A stretch of DNA of 14,315 nucleotides from JBBCJM01 sp037190175 (GCA_037190175.1 JBBCJM010000150.1:1-14315), one strand, 5' to 3'. Shown: positions 1 to 6,534, numbered from the stretch's first letter. A program made the numbers and translations. Notes: generated by a model from the sequence alone, not told the origin.

Positions 1-84
1 GATCCGGAGCACCCCTACATGCTGCATTGCCACATCCTCGAACACGAGGATGCGGGCATGATGGCGCAGTTCACGGTGCTCTGA
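1..84 (+). CDS. Multicopper oxidase, C-terminal fragment (5' end outside window)
   Basis: Frame 1 is open from the first base and encodes 27 residues before a TGA stop at 82-84. They contain HCHILEHEDAGMM, the last copper-binding signature of multicopper oxidases (H-C-H-x3-H-x4-M). In that family the Cys and final His bind the type 1 copper, the Met is its axial ligand, and the two His flanking the Cys bind the trinuclear cluster. Having the axial Met suggests a CueO/CopA/laccase-like enzyme rather than a Phe/Leu type. These enzymes are usually periplasmic and oxidise Cu(I), metals or phenolics; the substrate cannot be told from this fragment. The gene converges on the pentapeptide gene with only seven bases between the stop codons. 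The family call is firm; everything upstream is unseen. Confidence 0.85.
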   Translation, partial: DPEHPYMLHCHILEHEDAGMMAQFTVL

Positions 85-91
85 GCGGAGA

Positions 92-403
92 TCAGTCGCA
101 ACTGCTGTCCGAGCCGATGGCGCAGACCCTGCCGTCGGTCCAGATCGTGCCGCTGAGGTTGGCATGGGCAAGATCGGCGCCGGTCAGGTCGGCGCCGGTC
201 AGGTCGGCCCTGGCCAGCCCCGCATCGCGCAGGTCGGCGTCGCGCAGGTTGGCGCCCCTCAGGTCGGCGCCGGCCAGCCGGGCGCTCTGCAGGTTGCAGC
301 CCTGCCAGTCGACGCCGGGCGCCGGCGGGTCACCGCAGGCGGCCAGCGCGCCCGAGGCGGCCAAGGCGGCCGGCAGCAGGGCGGCGAGACGGAGGGCGAT
401 CAT
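92..403 (-). CDS. Small pentapeptide-repeat lipoprotein
   Basis: This 103-residue protein has a hydrophobic N-terminus ending in the lipobox L-A-A-C (Cys23), so it is probably a lipoprotein exported through Sec and lipid-anchored. From about residue 36 to 85 come ten consecutive pentapeptides of the A(D/N)LxG type (for example ADLRG, ANLRD, ADLTG), which in this family fold into a right-handed quadrilateral beta-helix. The short tail contains TIWTDGRVC and a second Cys (94 and 102), which may form a disulfide. The ATG at 401-403 is preceded by a strong GAGAGGAG ribosome site eight bases away. The gene starts 21 bases after the stop of the TPR-like gene on the same strand, so the two are likely cotranscribed. 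Function is unknown; the fold suggests a structural or binding role in the envelope, not an enzyme. Confidence 0.85.
   Translation of the reverse strand: MIALRLAALLPAALAASGALAACGDPPAPGVDWQGCNLQSARLAGADLRGANLRDADLRDAGLARADLTGADLTGADLAHANLSGTIWTDGRVCAIGSDSSCD
174..203. repeat. Two tandem copies of a 15-base unit inside the pentapeptide gene
   Basis: The unit TCGGCGCCGGTCAGG occurs at 174-188 and again, identical, at 189-203, and the following bases begin a third, diverged copy. On the minus strand it encodes the pentapeptides ADLTG-ADLTG. Exact nucleotide identity suggests recent duplication by slippage, so repeat number may differ between strains. Confidence 0.85.
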
Positions 404-424
404 CGGTCCGGCTCCTCTCGCGGA

Positions 425-1777
425 TCACAGCATCTCGGCAATCCCGGCCAGCGCCATGGCGCGCGCCAGCCGGTCGTCGATTGCACTTGCCGTGGCCACC
501 CCGCCCGGCGCATCGCCGGTGCGGACCTGCGCGATCGCCACGGCCGCCTGCGCCTCGAAGCTGCGATGGCCGCCCGGGATTGCCCGCGCGGTTTCGAGAG
601 CCGGTCCGATCTGTCCCGCCGCCGCCAGCGCCTCGGCCAGGCCGACCAGGGCGCGGGAGCGGCCTCCGGAATCCTCGATCTCCTCGGCGGTGTCGAGGGC
701 GCCCACGAAGTCGCCCGCGGCGGCCTGGGCAGCGGCCACTGCCTGGAGTGCGGCGGTGCGTGCCCCGAAGCTGCGGATGCCACGCGCGGTGTCGAGCGCG
801 CCAGAGATGTCACCCGCTTGCGCGCGCTCTTCGGCCACGACGACGAAGGCCGCGGACACGTTGTAGGCTGCCTCGATATTGCCGGCCAGTTCCAGCGCCG
901 CCGCAACGTCGCCCGCCCGTGCCTGCGCCGCGGCGATTGCGACCAGGGCATCGACATCGCCAAAGGCAGCCTCGATCTGTCTGGTGGTGCCCAGCGCGCC
1001 TTCGATGTCGCCGGTGGCGGCCTGCGCCCGCGCGACCTCGACCAATGCGCGCGACCGGGCGCCCACCTCGGCGATGGAGCGCGCGGTGCCGAGTGCTCCG
1101 GCAACGTCTCCGTTCCGTGCCTGAATCGCCGCGATCTGCACCAATGCCGCATAGAACCAGCGGTCGTCCACCCCGGCCTCGGAGTAGCGCATCGCATCGG
1201 CTGCACGGGCGGCGGTCATCCAGACCCGGCTGTCGATGCCGCGCGCGACCTCGAGCGCGCCGGGGATGTCGCCCTGCCGCGCCAGCGTCACGGCCACCGC
1301 GGCCAGCGCTTCGGTCCAGCGCACCGGGCTTTCGATCCGGGCAGCGGTCTCCAGTGCGCCGGCCAGATCGCCGGCTTCGGTCTGCGCCACCGCAATCGCC
1401 TGCAGCGCCCCCATCGCCGCCGAGGTCTCACGCGCATCGAGGATGCCACCGGCGAGAGCCAGCGCGCCGTCGATGTCGCCTGCTTCGGCCTGCGCCTCAA
1501 CCAGAATCATCAACGCCTCGGCCTGCATCATGTCGTCGGGAATCGCCTGCGCCACGACCTGGCCCTCGGCAAACGCGCCGATTCGCGCATGGGCGCTGAC
1601 GATCGCCAGCATCGCCGCGCTGCGGTGCCGATTCGAGGAAATGCCGATCGCCGCCTCCTCGGCCCGCAGCAGCATGCAGCGGGCCGAACAGTCGGCAGCC
1701 TGCACCGGCGGGGCCGAGACGGCGAGAATGCAGATCGTGAACGCAGCCCTGACGGCGGACATTGCGGTCGCCCCCAT
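425..1777 (-). CDS. Secreted TPR-like repeat (alpha-solenoid) protein
   Basis: The protein has 450 residues from the ATG at 1775-1777, or 445 from the ATG at 1760-1762, which has a GGGGG stretch upstream and may be the real start. The frame stays open to 2119, but that extension would overlap the divergent NosR-type gene and lacks protein character. A Sec signal peptide ends near VQA-AD (about residue 27), so the mature protein should be periplasmic or outer-membrane associated. The rest is about eleven units with the pattern A-L-x-x-[IV]-A-x-A-Q-A-x-A-G-D-[IV]-x-G-A-L-x-T-A-x-x-I, two short helices each, like TPR. The G-D/Q turn recurs near residues 100, 136, 169, 223, 256, 289, 322, 355, 388 and 421, a nearly exact 33-residue period. 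One longer unit sits around 190-208. No catalytic motif is visible. It is probably a protein-binding scaffold in an operon with the pentapeptide lipoprotein. Confidence 0.8.
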   Translation of the reverse strand: MGATAMSAVRAAFTICILAVSAPPVQAADCSARCMLLRAEEAAIGISSNRHRSAAMLAIVSAHARIGAFAEGQVVAQAIPDDMMQAEALMILVEAQAEAGDIDGALALAGGILDARETSAAMGALQAIAVAQTEAGDLAGALETAARIESPVRWTEALAAVAVTLARQGDIPGALEVARGIDSRVWMTAARAADAMRYSEAGVDDRWFYAALVQIAAIQARNGDVAGALGTARSIAEVGARSRALVEVARAQAATGDIEGALGTTRQIEAAFGDVDALVAIAAAQARAGDVAAALELAGNIEAAYNVSAAFVVVAEERAQAGDISGALDTARGIRSFGARTAALQAVAAAQAAAGDFVGALDTAEEIEDSGGRSRALVGLAEALAAAGQIGPALETARAIPGGHRSFEAQAAVAIAQVRTGDAPGGVATASAIDDRLARAMALAGIAEML

Positions 1778-1832
1778 GATTTCGTTGCATCGGCCGGCCG
1801 TCGCCGGGTTTCCCCGCCCGCCGGCCCGACCC

Positions 1833-1867
1833 TTGCGAGTTAAGGCGAGGGGAACGCCGATGCGCAA
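1833..1867. promoter_or_regulatory. Nested inverted repeat in the divergent promoter region
   Basis: TTGCG (1833-1837) pairs with CGCAA (1863-1867), and inside it GGCG (1844-1847) pairs with CGCC (1855-1858); both dyads centre near 1850. It lies between the minus-strand TPR-like gene and the plus-strand NosR-type gene, where an operator could control both. It matches no regulator site I recognise and could be chance in GC-rich DNA. Confidence 0.25.
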
Positions 1868-1873
1868 GTGAAT

Positions 1874-1918
1874 TGCGGTGGGCTGCGGTGTGGCACGTGG
1901 GCAAAATCGCTGGGCAAA
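1874..1918. promoter_or_regulatory. Two pairs of short direct repeats upstream of the NosR-type gene
   Basis: TGCGGTG occurs at 1874-1880 and 1884-1890, ten bases apart (one helical turn). TGGGCAAA occurs at 1898-1905 and 1911-1918, thirteen bases apart. They lie 80-125 bases before the chosen start at 1999. No FNR/NNR-type TTGAT-N4-ATCAA box is present in 1778-1998. Possible activator sites, unproven. Confidence 0.25.
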
Positions 1919-1983
1919 GCCCGGTGGCAGGCCTAGTGTCTGGTCCAGCCGGCGATTCCGTCCGGCCCTTCCGCACCAGGCTC

Positions 1984-1989
1984 GGGGAG
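1984..1989 (+). promoter_or_regulatory. Ribosome binding site that decides the NosR-type start
   Basis: GGGGAG lies nine bases before the GTG at 1999 and six before a TTG at 1996. Translation from there begins at once with a signal peptide, whereas the longer frame from the TTG at 1873 has no comparable site. Confidence 0.55.
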
Positions 1990-1998
1990 AAAACTTTG

Positions 1999-4122
1999 GT
2001 GCGCGGCCCGTTACTTGCGTTGTCGTGGCTGGTCCTGTCGGTCGCCGCCGTCCTGGCCCAGACCTACGAGGACGCGCCGCCGCCGCTGGCCGCGCGGCTG
2101 ACGCCCGAGGTGATGGCACAGGTCTTCGCCGAGGCTACGCGGGTCGAGCCGGTGGCGGACGACGGGCCGGCGGCGATGGCGGCCTTTGTCGATGACACGC
2201 TGGTCGGCTACGTGTTTTCCACGCTCGATGTGCTGCGGGCGCCGGGATATTCCTCGACTCCCTTCGACATCGTGTCTGGAGTGACGCTGGGCGGGCGAAT
2301 CACCGGCTCGGCGGTCCTGTTCCACCGCGAGCCCTATCTGCTGAACGATACTCGCCGCACCGCGCTGCTGGTGCAGTTCCTCGACGCGATGGAGGGGATG
2401 GAGGCGCAGGTCGGCGCCGAGGGCGGCGAGCCGCCGCAATTCGTTGCCGGGGCGACGATCTCGGCCCGGGCGATGCGCAACGCGGTGCTCGACGGGGCCG
2501 ATCTGGTGCTGCAGTACCGCACCGGGGCGCGGGTGGTGACCGAGCCGACGGTCGACCTTCTGAACTTCCGCCCGATGAGCGGGGACGAGCTGATCGCCGA
2601 TGGCGGCGTGGCGCGGCAAATTGTGACCAATGCCGACCTTGCGACCGCGATGGAACAGGCAGGCCTCGCCGGCCTGCCGCCCGAGGTGGAGCCGCGCGGC
2701 GGCCCCGGGGACATCTATCTGGACCTGCGCTTCGGCTACGCGATGCCGCCGACGATCGGGCTGAACGGCGCCGGCCGGCCGGCGCTGGAGCGGCTGCGGC
2801 TGTCCTTCCCCGAAGGCAGCCACGCGCTGCTCTTCGCCTCGCACGGCGCCTACGACTTCCGTGGCACCCGTTATACCAACCTCTCGCACCAGTTCCGGCT
2901 GGAGCGGCTGGAGGTGTCGCAGGGCGACAAGGTATTCACCTTCGTGCGCGACGACCTGATCAACGCCACCTACGGGCTGGGCCCGGTCGCCAACCTGATC
3001 GTGCTGCCGCCCGACAGCGGGTTCGACCCGCTGCTGCCCTGGCATGTCACAATCCTGGCCTTCGCGCGCCAGACCGACGGGGCGCTGGCCCCCTTCGCGT
3101 TGATGCGCGCGGAGTATCGACTGCCGTCGCGCTACATCCTGAAACCGCCCGCGGATACCGGCCCGGCCTGGGCCGAAGCCTGGCGCGACAACTGGCGGCA
3201 GCAGGCGATCCTCGCCGCGGCGCTGCTGGCGCTGACGCTGATACTGGGCTTCCAGTCGGCACTCAGCCGCTCGCGCCGGGCGCACCGGCTGGTGCGGCTG
3301 GGCTTCCTGACCTTCACGCTGGTCTGGCTGGGCTGGATCGCCAGCGCCCAGCTGTCAATCGTGCATGTCATCAACTATCTGATGGCGCCGTTCCAGGGGT
3401 TCGGGCTGGGCTTCTACCTGGCCGAGCCCCTGATCGTGATGATCTCGGTCTATACGGCCCTGTCGCTGATCCTGCTGGGGCGGGGGGTGTTCTGCGGCTG
3501 GCTTTGCCCGTTCGGGGCGTTGCAGGAGCTCCTGGCCAACCTGGCGCGCTGGCTGCAGCTGCCGCAGTGGAACCCCAAGGAGCCTTTGCAGCGCAAGCTG
3601 TGGCTGGGCAAGTATGTCTCGGCTGCCGTCGTGGTCGGGCTGGCCTTCGTCGCCCCCGCCGCCGGCGCGGTGGCCGAGGAGATCGAGCCGTTCAAGACCG
3701 CGATCACTGCGATGTTCGCCCGCAATCTGCCCTATGTGATCTATGCGCTGGTCCTGCTGTTCATCGGCCTGTTCACCGAACGCGCCTATTGCCGGTTCCT
3801 GTGCCCGCTGGGCGGCGCGCTGGCGGTGCTGGACCGGCTGCATCTGGTCGACCTGCTGAAGCGGAGGCCGGAATGCGGGAGTCCGTGCCACCTGTGCGAA
3901 CGCTCGTGCCCGGTGAGGGCGATCGAGCCTTCGGGCAAGATCAAGATGGCCGAGTGTTTCCAGTGCCTCGACTGCCAGGTGGAATACCACGACGACACCC
4001 GCTGCCCGCCGCTCGCACTGATCCGCAAGCAGCGCCAGCGCAAGCAGGCTGTTGCGGTACCGTCCTTCCCGCTGGGCGGCCTTGCCGCCACCCGCGGTGC
4101 ACCGCCAGGAAAGCCGGCATGA
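1999..4122 (+). CDS. NosR/NirI-type membrane flavo-iron-sulfur protein
   Basis: From the GTG at 1999 the protein has 707 residues, close to the NosR length (about 720). A signal peptide ends near AVLA-Q (residue 20). A periplasmic FMN-binding domain follows (about 70-175), with the motif VAGATIS whose Thr153 is the expected flavinylation site. A further periplasmic part reaches about 400. Five or so membrane helices follow (about 403-420, 432-455, 473-494, 538-558, 577-596), with the two cytoplasmic CxxxCP motifs of the family at C499/C503 and C598/C602. The C-terminus carries two [4Fe-4S] motifs: C626-x3-C630-x2-C633-x3-C637, then C653-x2-C656-x2-C659-x9-C669-P, ending in the NosR-like YHDDTRCPP. 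Such proteins pass electrons from the quinone side to periplasmic reductase systems and are needed for nosZ (NosR) or nirS (NirI) expression or activity. Neither reductase gene is seen here, so I assign the family only. The stop overlaps the next start (ATGA). Confidence 0.88.
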   Translation: MRGPLLALSWLVLSVAAVLAQTYEDAPPPLAARLTPEVMAQVFAEATRVEPVADDGPAAMAAFVDDTLVGYVFSTLDVLRAPGYSSTPFDIVSGVTLGGRITGSAVLFHREPYLLNDTRRTALLVQFLDAMEGMEAQVGAEGGEPPQFVAGATISARAMRNAVLDGADLVLQYRTGARVVTEPTVDLLNFRPMSGDELIADGGVARQIVTNADLATAMEQAGLAGLPPEVEPRGGPGDIYLDLRFGYAMPPTIGLNGAGRPALERLRLSFPEGSHALLFASHGAYDFRGTRYTNLSHQFRLERLEVSQGDKVFTFVRDDLINATYGLGPVANLIVLPPDSGFDPLLPWHVTILAFARQTDGALAPFALMRAEYRLPSRYILKPPADTGPAWAEAWRDNWRQQAILAAALLALTLILGFQSALSRSRRAHRLVRLGFLTFTLVWLGWIASAQLSIVHVINYLMAPFQGFGLGFYLAEPLIVMISVYTALSLILLGRGVFCGWLCPFGALQELLANLARWLQLPQWNPKEPLQRKLWLGKYVSAAVVVGLAFVAPAAGAVAEEIEPFKTAITAMFARNLPYVIYALVLLFIGLFTERAYCRFLCPLGGALAVLDRLHLVDLLKRRPECGSPCHLCERSCPVRAIEPSGKIKMAECFQCLDCQVEYHDDTRCPPLALIRKQRQRKQAVAVPSFPLGGLAATRGAPPGKPA

Positions 4123-5105
4123 CCGGCTTGCTGCCCCGGCGGCGGGTGCTCTCGGTGCTCGGCGCGGCGCTGGCACTGCCGGCGGGCGCAGCCCTGCTGC
4201 GCGGGGCGGCCCCCGCCCCCGTGCCGGTCTCGTGGCATGGCGAGGTGCTGGGCGCTGTCGCCGGCATGACGCTGTGGCACCCGGATCCCGACCTTGCGCG
4301 CCGCACCATCGGCTGGCTGACGGACGAGATTGCCCGGCTGGATGCGGTGTTCAGCCTCAACCGACGCGACAGCGAGATATCTCGCCTGAACGCCTCGGGG
4401 CGGCTGGAGCGCCCGTCGCGCGACCTGCTCGATGTGCTCGACTTCGCGCGGATCGTGTCCGAGGCCAGCGGTGGCGCCTTTGACCCGACGATCCAGCCGC
4501 TATGGAGGCTCTATGCCGGCCATTTCGCGCGTGTCGGCGCCGACCCTGCCGGCCCCCCGGCGCGCGAGGTCGCCGCGGCCCGCTCCGCCGTGGACCATAC
4601 CCGGATCGGCGCCGCCCGTGCTGCCGCCAGCCTCGCGCCCGGCATGGCGATCAGCCTGAACGGCATCGCCCAGGGCTACGTCACCGACCGCATCTCGGAC
4701 CTCTTGCGCAACGAGGGCTTCGACCGGGCGCTGGTGCAGCTGGGCGAGACCCGGGCCGTCGGCGCGGCCCCGGGAGGGGAGCCTTTCCGGATCGCCCTTC
4801 TCGACCCGCTGGCGCCCGAAAGGATCGGCCGCGAGGTCGCGCTTGCCGATGCCGCGCTGGCGGTGTCGGGCGGCTACGGGTTGCGATTTGGCCCCGGCCT
4901 GCACCACATTTTCGACCCCGCCACCGGCCTCAGCGCCAACCGAGTGCTCGATGTCGCCGTCACCGCACCGCGCGCCACGCTGGCCGACGCGCTGTCGACC
5001 GCGATCCATGTCGCCGGCCCCGAGGCGGGCCGGCGCCTTCTGGCCGCGTTCCCCCATGTCAGCGCCGAGGTCACCCGCCCGGACCAAACCGTCACGCAAC
5101 TCTGA
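4119..5105 (+). CDS. FAD:protein FMN transferase, ApbE/NosX type
   Basis: This 328-residue protein starts at the ATG that overlaps the preceding stop, with AGGA nearby as ribosome site. The N-terminus (PRRRVLSVLG plus an Ala/Leu stretch) is a twin-arginine signal, so it should be exported folded to the periplasm. ApbE signatures appear in order: SEISRLN (85-91), SGGAFDP (117-123), the NosX-style SLNGIAQGYVTDR (179-191), LVQLGETRAVG (205-215), HIFDPATG (263-270) and the metal-site region ADALST (289-294). The family moves FMN from FAD onto a Thr of its partner; the obvious partner is the FMN domain of the NosR-type protein immediately upstream. Paracoccus denitrificans is known to have both nosX and nirX with overlapping function, nirX directly following nirI. 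The direct adjacency here resembles nirI-nirX, but without a reductase gene the choice stays open. Confidence 0.9.
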   Translation: MTGLLPRRRVLSVLGAALALPAGAALLRGAAPAPVPVSWHGEVLGAVAGMTLWHPDPDLARRTIGWLTDEIARLDAVFSLNRRDSEISRLNASGRLERPSRDLLDVLDFARIVSEASGGAFDPTIQPLWRLYAGHFARVGADPAGPPAREVAAARSAVDHTRIGAARAAASLAPGMAISLNGIAQGYVTDRISDLLRNEGFDRALVQLGETRAVGAAPGGEPFRIALLDPLAPERIGREVALADAALAVSGGYGLRFGPGLHHIFDPATGLSANRVLDVAVTAPRATLADALSTAIHVAGPEAGRRLLAAFPHVSAEVTRPDQTVTQL

Positions 5106-5111
5106 CGTGCG

Positions 5112-5124
5112 GCCCGCAACGGGC
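5112..5124 (+). terminator. Weak hairpin after the ApbE-type gene
   Basis: GCCCG-CAA-CGGGC forms a five-pair stem six bases after the stop codon at 5105. No T-tract follows, so intrinsic termination here is doubtful. The rest of 5125-5295 shows nothing I can name except an AT-rich patch at about 5250-5296. Confidence 0.2.
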
Positions 5125-5295
5125 GCAGCGGCGCGCGCGGTTACCCGGGGTCGGCCCGTTCGGAAGATGGCAGAAGATCGTCATTTAGGGCTGGTGCCGG
5201 CACTACAACCCCAGGCGCGCAGAGCCTCGTGTCGGAACCCGTTGCATTCAAGCACAAAATGCATGGTAAAAAATATCAACAAGATCAACGATATA

Positions 5296-5383
5296 TGGCG
5301 GATGAGGTGGGATTCGAACCCACGGAGGGTCGCCCCTCGCTGGTTTTCAAGACCAGTGCCTTAAACCGCTCGGCCACTCATCC
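5296..5383 (-). tRNA. tRNA-Ser(UGA)
   Basis: Read on the minus strand, an 88-base tRNA folds fully. The acceptor stem is GGATGAG (5383-5377) with CTCATCC (5306-5300). The D arm is GGCCGAGCGG-like. The anticodon stem is CTGGT/ACCAG around the loop CTTGAAA, so the anticodon is UGA. A long class II variable arm (GAGGG-GCGA-CCCTC) follows, typical of serine tRNAs. The T arm is GTGGG-TTCGAAT-CCCAC. The discriminator is G and the CCA end is encoded (TGG at 5296-5298 on the plus strand). It decodes UCA and, through wobble, other UCN codons. No partner tRNA is adjacent. Confidence 0.97.
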
Positions 5384-5480
5384 GTCGCTGCGCCGGGGCC
5401 CCGGCGGGCGTCGGGTGACTTACGGCAGCGGGCGGGCGGGATGCAAGCGGGGCGATTTTCGCCGAGCCTTACCGGCGCCC

Positions 5481-5509
5481 TTCCCAGCCGGCCCTCTTGC
5501 CGGTATGAT
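5481..5509 (+). promoter_or_regulatory. Possible sigma-70 promoter of the seven-gene operon
   Basis: TATGAT (5504-5509) matches the -10 consensus at five of six positions. Seventeen bases upstream, TTCCCA (5481-5486) matches the -35 at four of six. Transcription would start near 5516 and leave a leader of about 120 bases before the lipoprotein gene at 5639. In such GC-rich DNA a TATGAT is uncommon, which supports the call, but no expression data are available. Confidence 0.4.
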
Positions 5510-5553
5510 CCGCCGCGCGCGGGCAAATCGCGCGACGGGCAGCGCCCTGCGCC

Positions 5554-5607
5554 GGTCCCCCTCGGGACCCCGCGGGGCAGAACGTGAAGCACGCCGCCAG
5601 AGCGTGC
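5554..5607 (+). other. Structured leader: two GC hairpins before the operon's first gene
   Basis: GGTCCC (5554-5559) pairs with GGGACC (5564-5569) around a four-base loop. GCACGC (5589-5594) pairs with GCGTGC (5602-5607) around a seven-base loop. Both lie in the predicted leader. They match no riboswitch I recognise and could be chance at this GC content. Confidence 0.25.
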
Positions 5608-5638
5608 GACTTAGGGGCGCGAGAGGGCACGGGCCGCG

Positions 5639-6520
5639 ATGCAGGCAACGATCAGGACAGTGGTATTCACCGCCGCCGCGGGCTTTGCGCTTGCCGGCTG
5701 CCAGATGGGTTCGGGCGCGAAGGACGGCGCCCAGGTCTCGCGGGCCGAGACCTCGGTGCGGCTGGTCGAGCGCGACGTGGAGGCGCCCGACGTGTTCAAG
5801 GCCGAGGACCAGGCGCTGTGGGACGGCCGGCCCTCGCTGGGCGGGGTCTGGGTCGCCTCTCCGGAAGCGGTCGACCCCGAACGGGTGATCCTGCGCAACA
5901 CCGAGAACGGCAAGTTCGTGATCGGCGCGCTGTTCCGGCGCGAGCGGCTGAACCCGGGGCCCACGCTCCAGATCTCCTCCGACGCCGCCGGGGCGCTGGG
6001 CATCCTTGCCGGCCAGCCCACGAAGCTGAGCGTCATCGCGCTGCGCCGCGAGGAGGTGCCCGACGGCCCGCCGGTGGTCGCCGAGGCGCCGATCCTCGCC
6101 ACCGCCGAGACGGTGGAGACCACGGCGCTGGCCGCGGTGGCCGGCAGCGCCATCGACCGGGCCGAGGCGGCCGCGCCGGCCGCAAAGCCCACCGCACCCG
6201 CCGCCCCGGTGATGACCGCGGCCGCGGTGGCCGGTACCGCGGCGCCCGCCCCCACCCCGGCCAAGGCCCTCGCGACGCCCGCCGCCGCCGGGCGCAACCT
6301 GATCCAGATCGGCATCTTCTCGGTCGAGGCCAATGCCAGCCGCGCGGCCCAGACGGTGGAGAAGGCCGGCATCCCCGCCCGCATCCTGCGCGAGGAAAGC
6401 CAGGGCAAGGTGTTCTGGCGCGTGCTCGCCGGCCCCGCGCCGGATTCGCCCCAGCGCGAAAACATGCTGCTGGCGGTGAAGGAGGCGGGCTTCACCGACG
6501 CCTATTACGTCTCCCGCTAA
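5639..6520 (+). CDS. SPOR-domain lipoprotein
   Basis: The protein has 293 residues. The N-terminus is a lipoprotein signal with lipobox L-A-G-C (Cys21), so it is likely anchored to a membrane facing the periplasm. Residues about 45-160 form a domain with phrases such as LGGVWVASPEAV and LGILAGQPTKLSV; it is conserved-looking but without a name I can give. An Ala/Pro-rich flexible linker spans about 160-215. The last 75 residues form a SPOR domain (IQIGIFSVEANA... VFWRVLAGP... GFTDAYYVSR), which binds denuded glycan strands of peptidoglycan, usually at the division septum. The ATG has GAGAGGG upstream at a rather long spacing of eleven bases. The carboxypeptidase gene follows after 14 bases, so it may recruit or regulate wall trimming. 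SPOR and lipoprotein calls are firm; the specific role is inference. Confidence 0.88.
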   Translation: MQATIRTVVFTAAAGFALAGCQMGSGAKDGAQVSRAETSVRLVERDVEAPDVFKAEDQALWDGRPSLGGVWVASPEAVDPERVILRNTENGKFVIGALFRRERLNPGPTLQISSDAAGALGILAGQPTKLSVIALRREEVPDGPPVVAEAPILATAETVETTALAAVAGSAIDRAEAAAPAAKPTAPAAPVMTAAAVAGTAAPAPTPAKALATPAAAGRNLIQIGIFSVEANASRAAQTVEKAGIPARILREESQGKVFWRVLAGPAPDSPQRENMLLAVKEAGFTDAYYVSR

Positions 6521-6534
6521 GGAGGAAACCGCCC

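Noticed and set aside
164..1843. 559-codon plus-strand frame
   Set aside because: Antisense to the TPR-like and pentapeptide genes; low-complexity Gly/Arg/His composition, no domain and no ribosome site.
1873..1998. Longer NosR-type start at the TTG at 1873
   Set aside because: No ribosome site precedes it, and it would bury the signal peptide behind 42 residues. The GTG at 1999 has GGGGAG upstream and gives the family length.
1778..2119. N-terminal extension of the TPR-like gene to 2119
   Set aside because: It would overlap the start of the divergent NosR-type gene and place the clear signal peptide in the middle of the protein; its composition is Arg/Pro-rich non-coding type.
2011..3285. 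424-codon minus-strand frame
   Set aside because: Antisense to the NosR-type gene, with repetitive Arg/Gln/His/Val content and no recognisable motif.
3504..4118. Open frame upstream of the ApbE-type gene in its own frame
   Set aside because: It overlaps the iron-sulfur end of the NosR-type protein; the Tat signal shows the true start at 4119.
5245..5263. GCATT/AATGC inverted repeat near an A-run, considered as a terminator of the tRNA
   Set aside because: On the tRNA strand the T-run comes before the hairpin, not after it, so it does not fit an intrinsic terminator.
5229..5888. Plus-strand open frame across the tRNA, giving a peptide with VGFEPTEGRPSLVFKTSALNRS
   Set aside because: This is the well-known false translation of the complement of a serine tRNA gene; the downstream part overlaps the SPOR lipoprotein in another frame.
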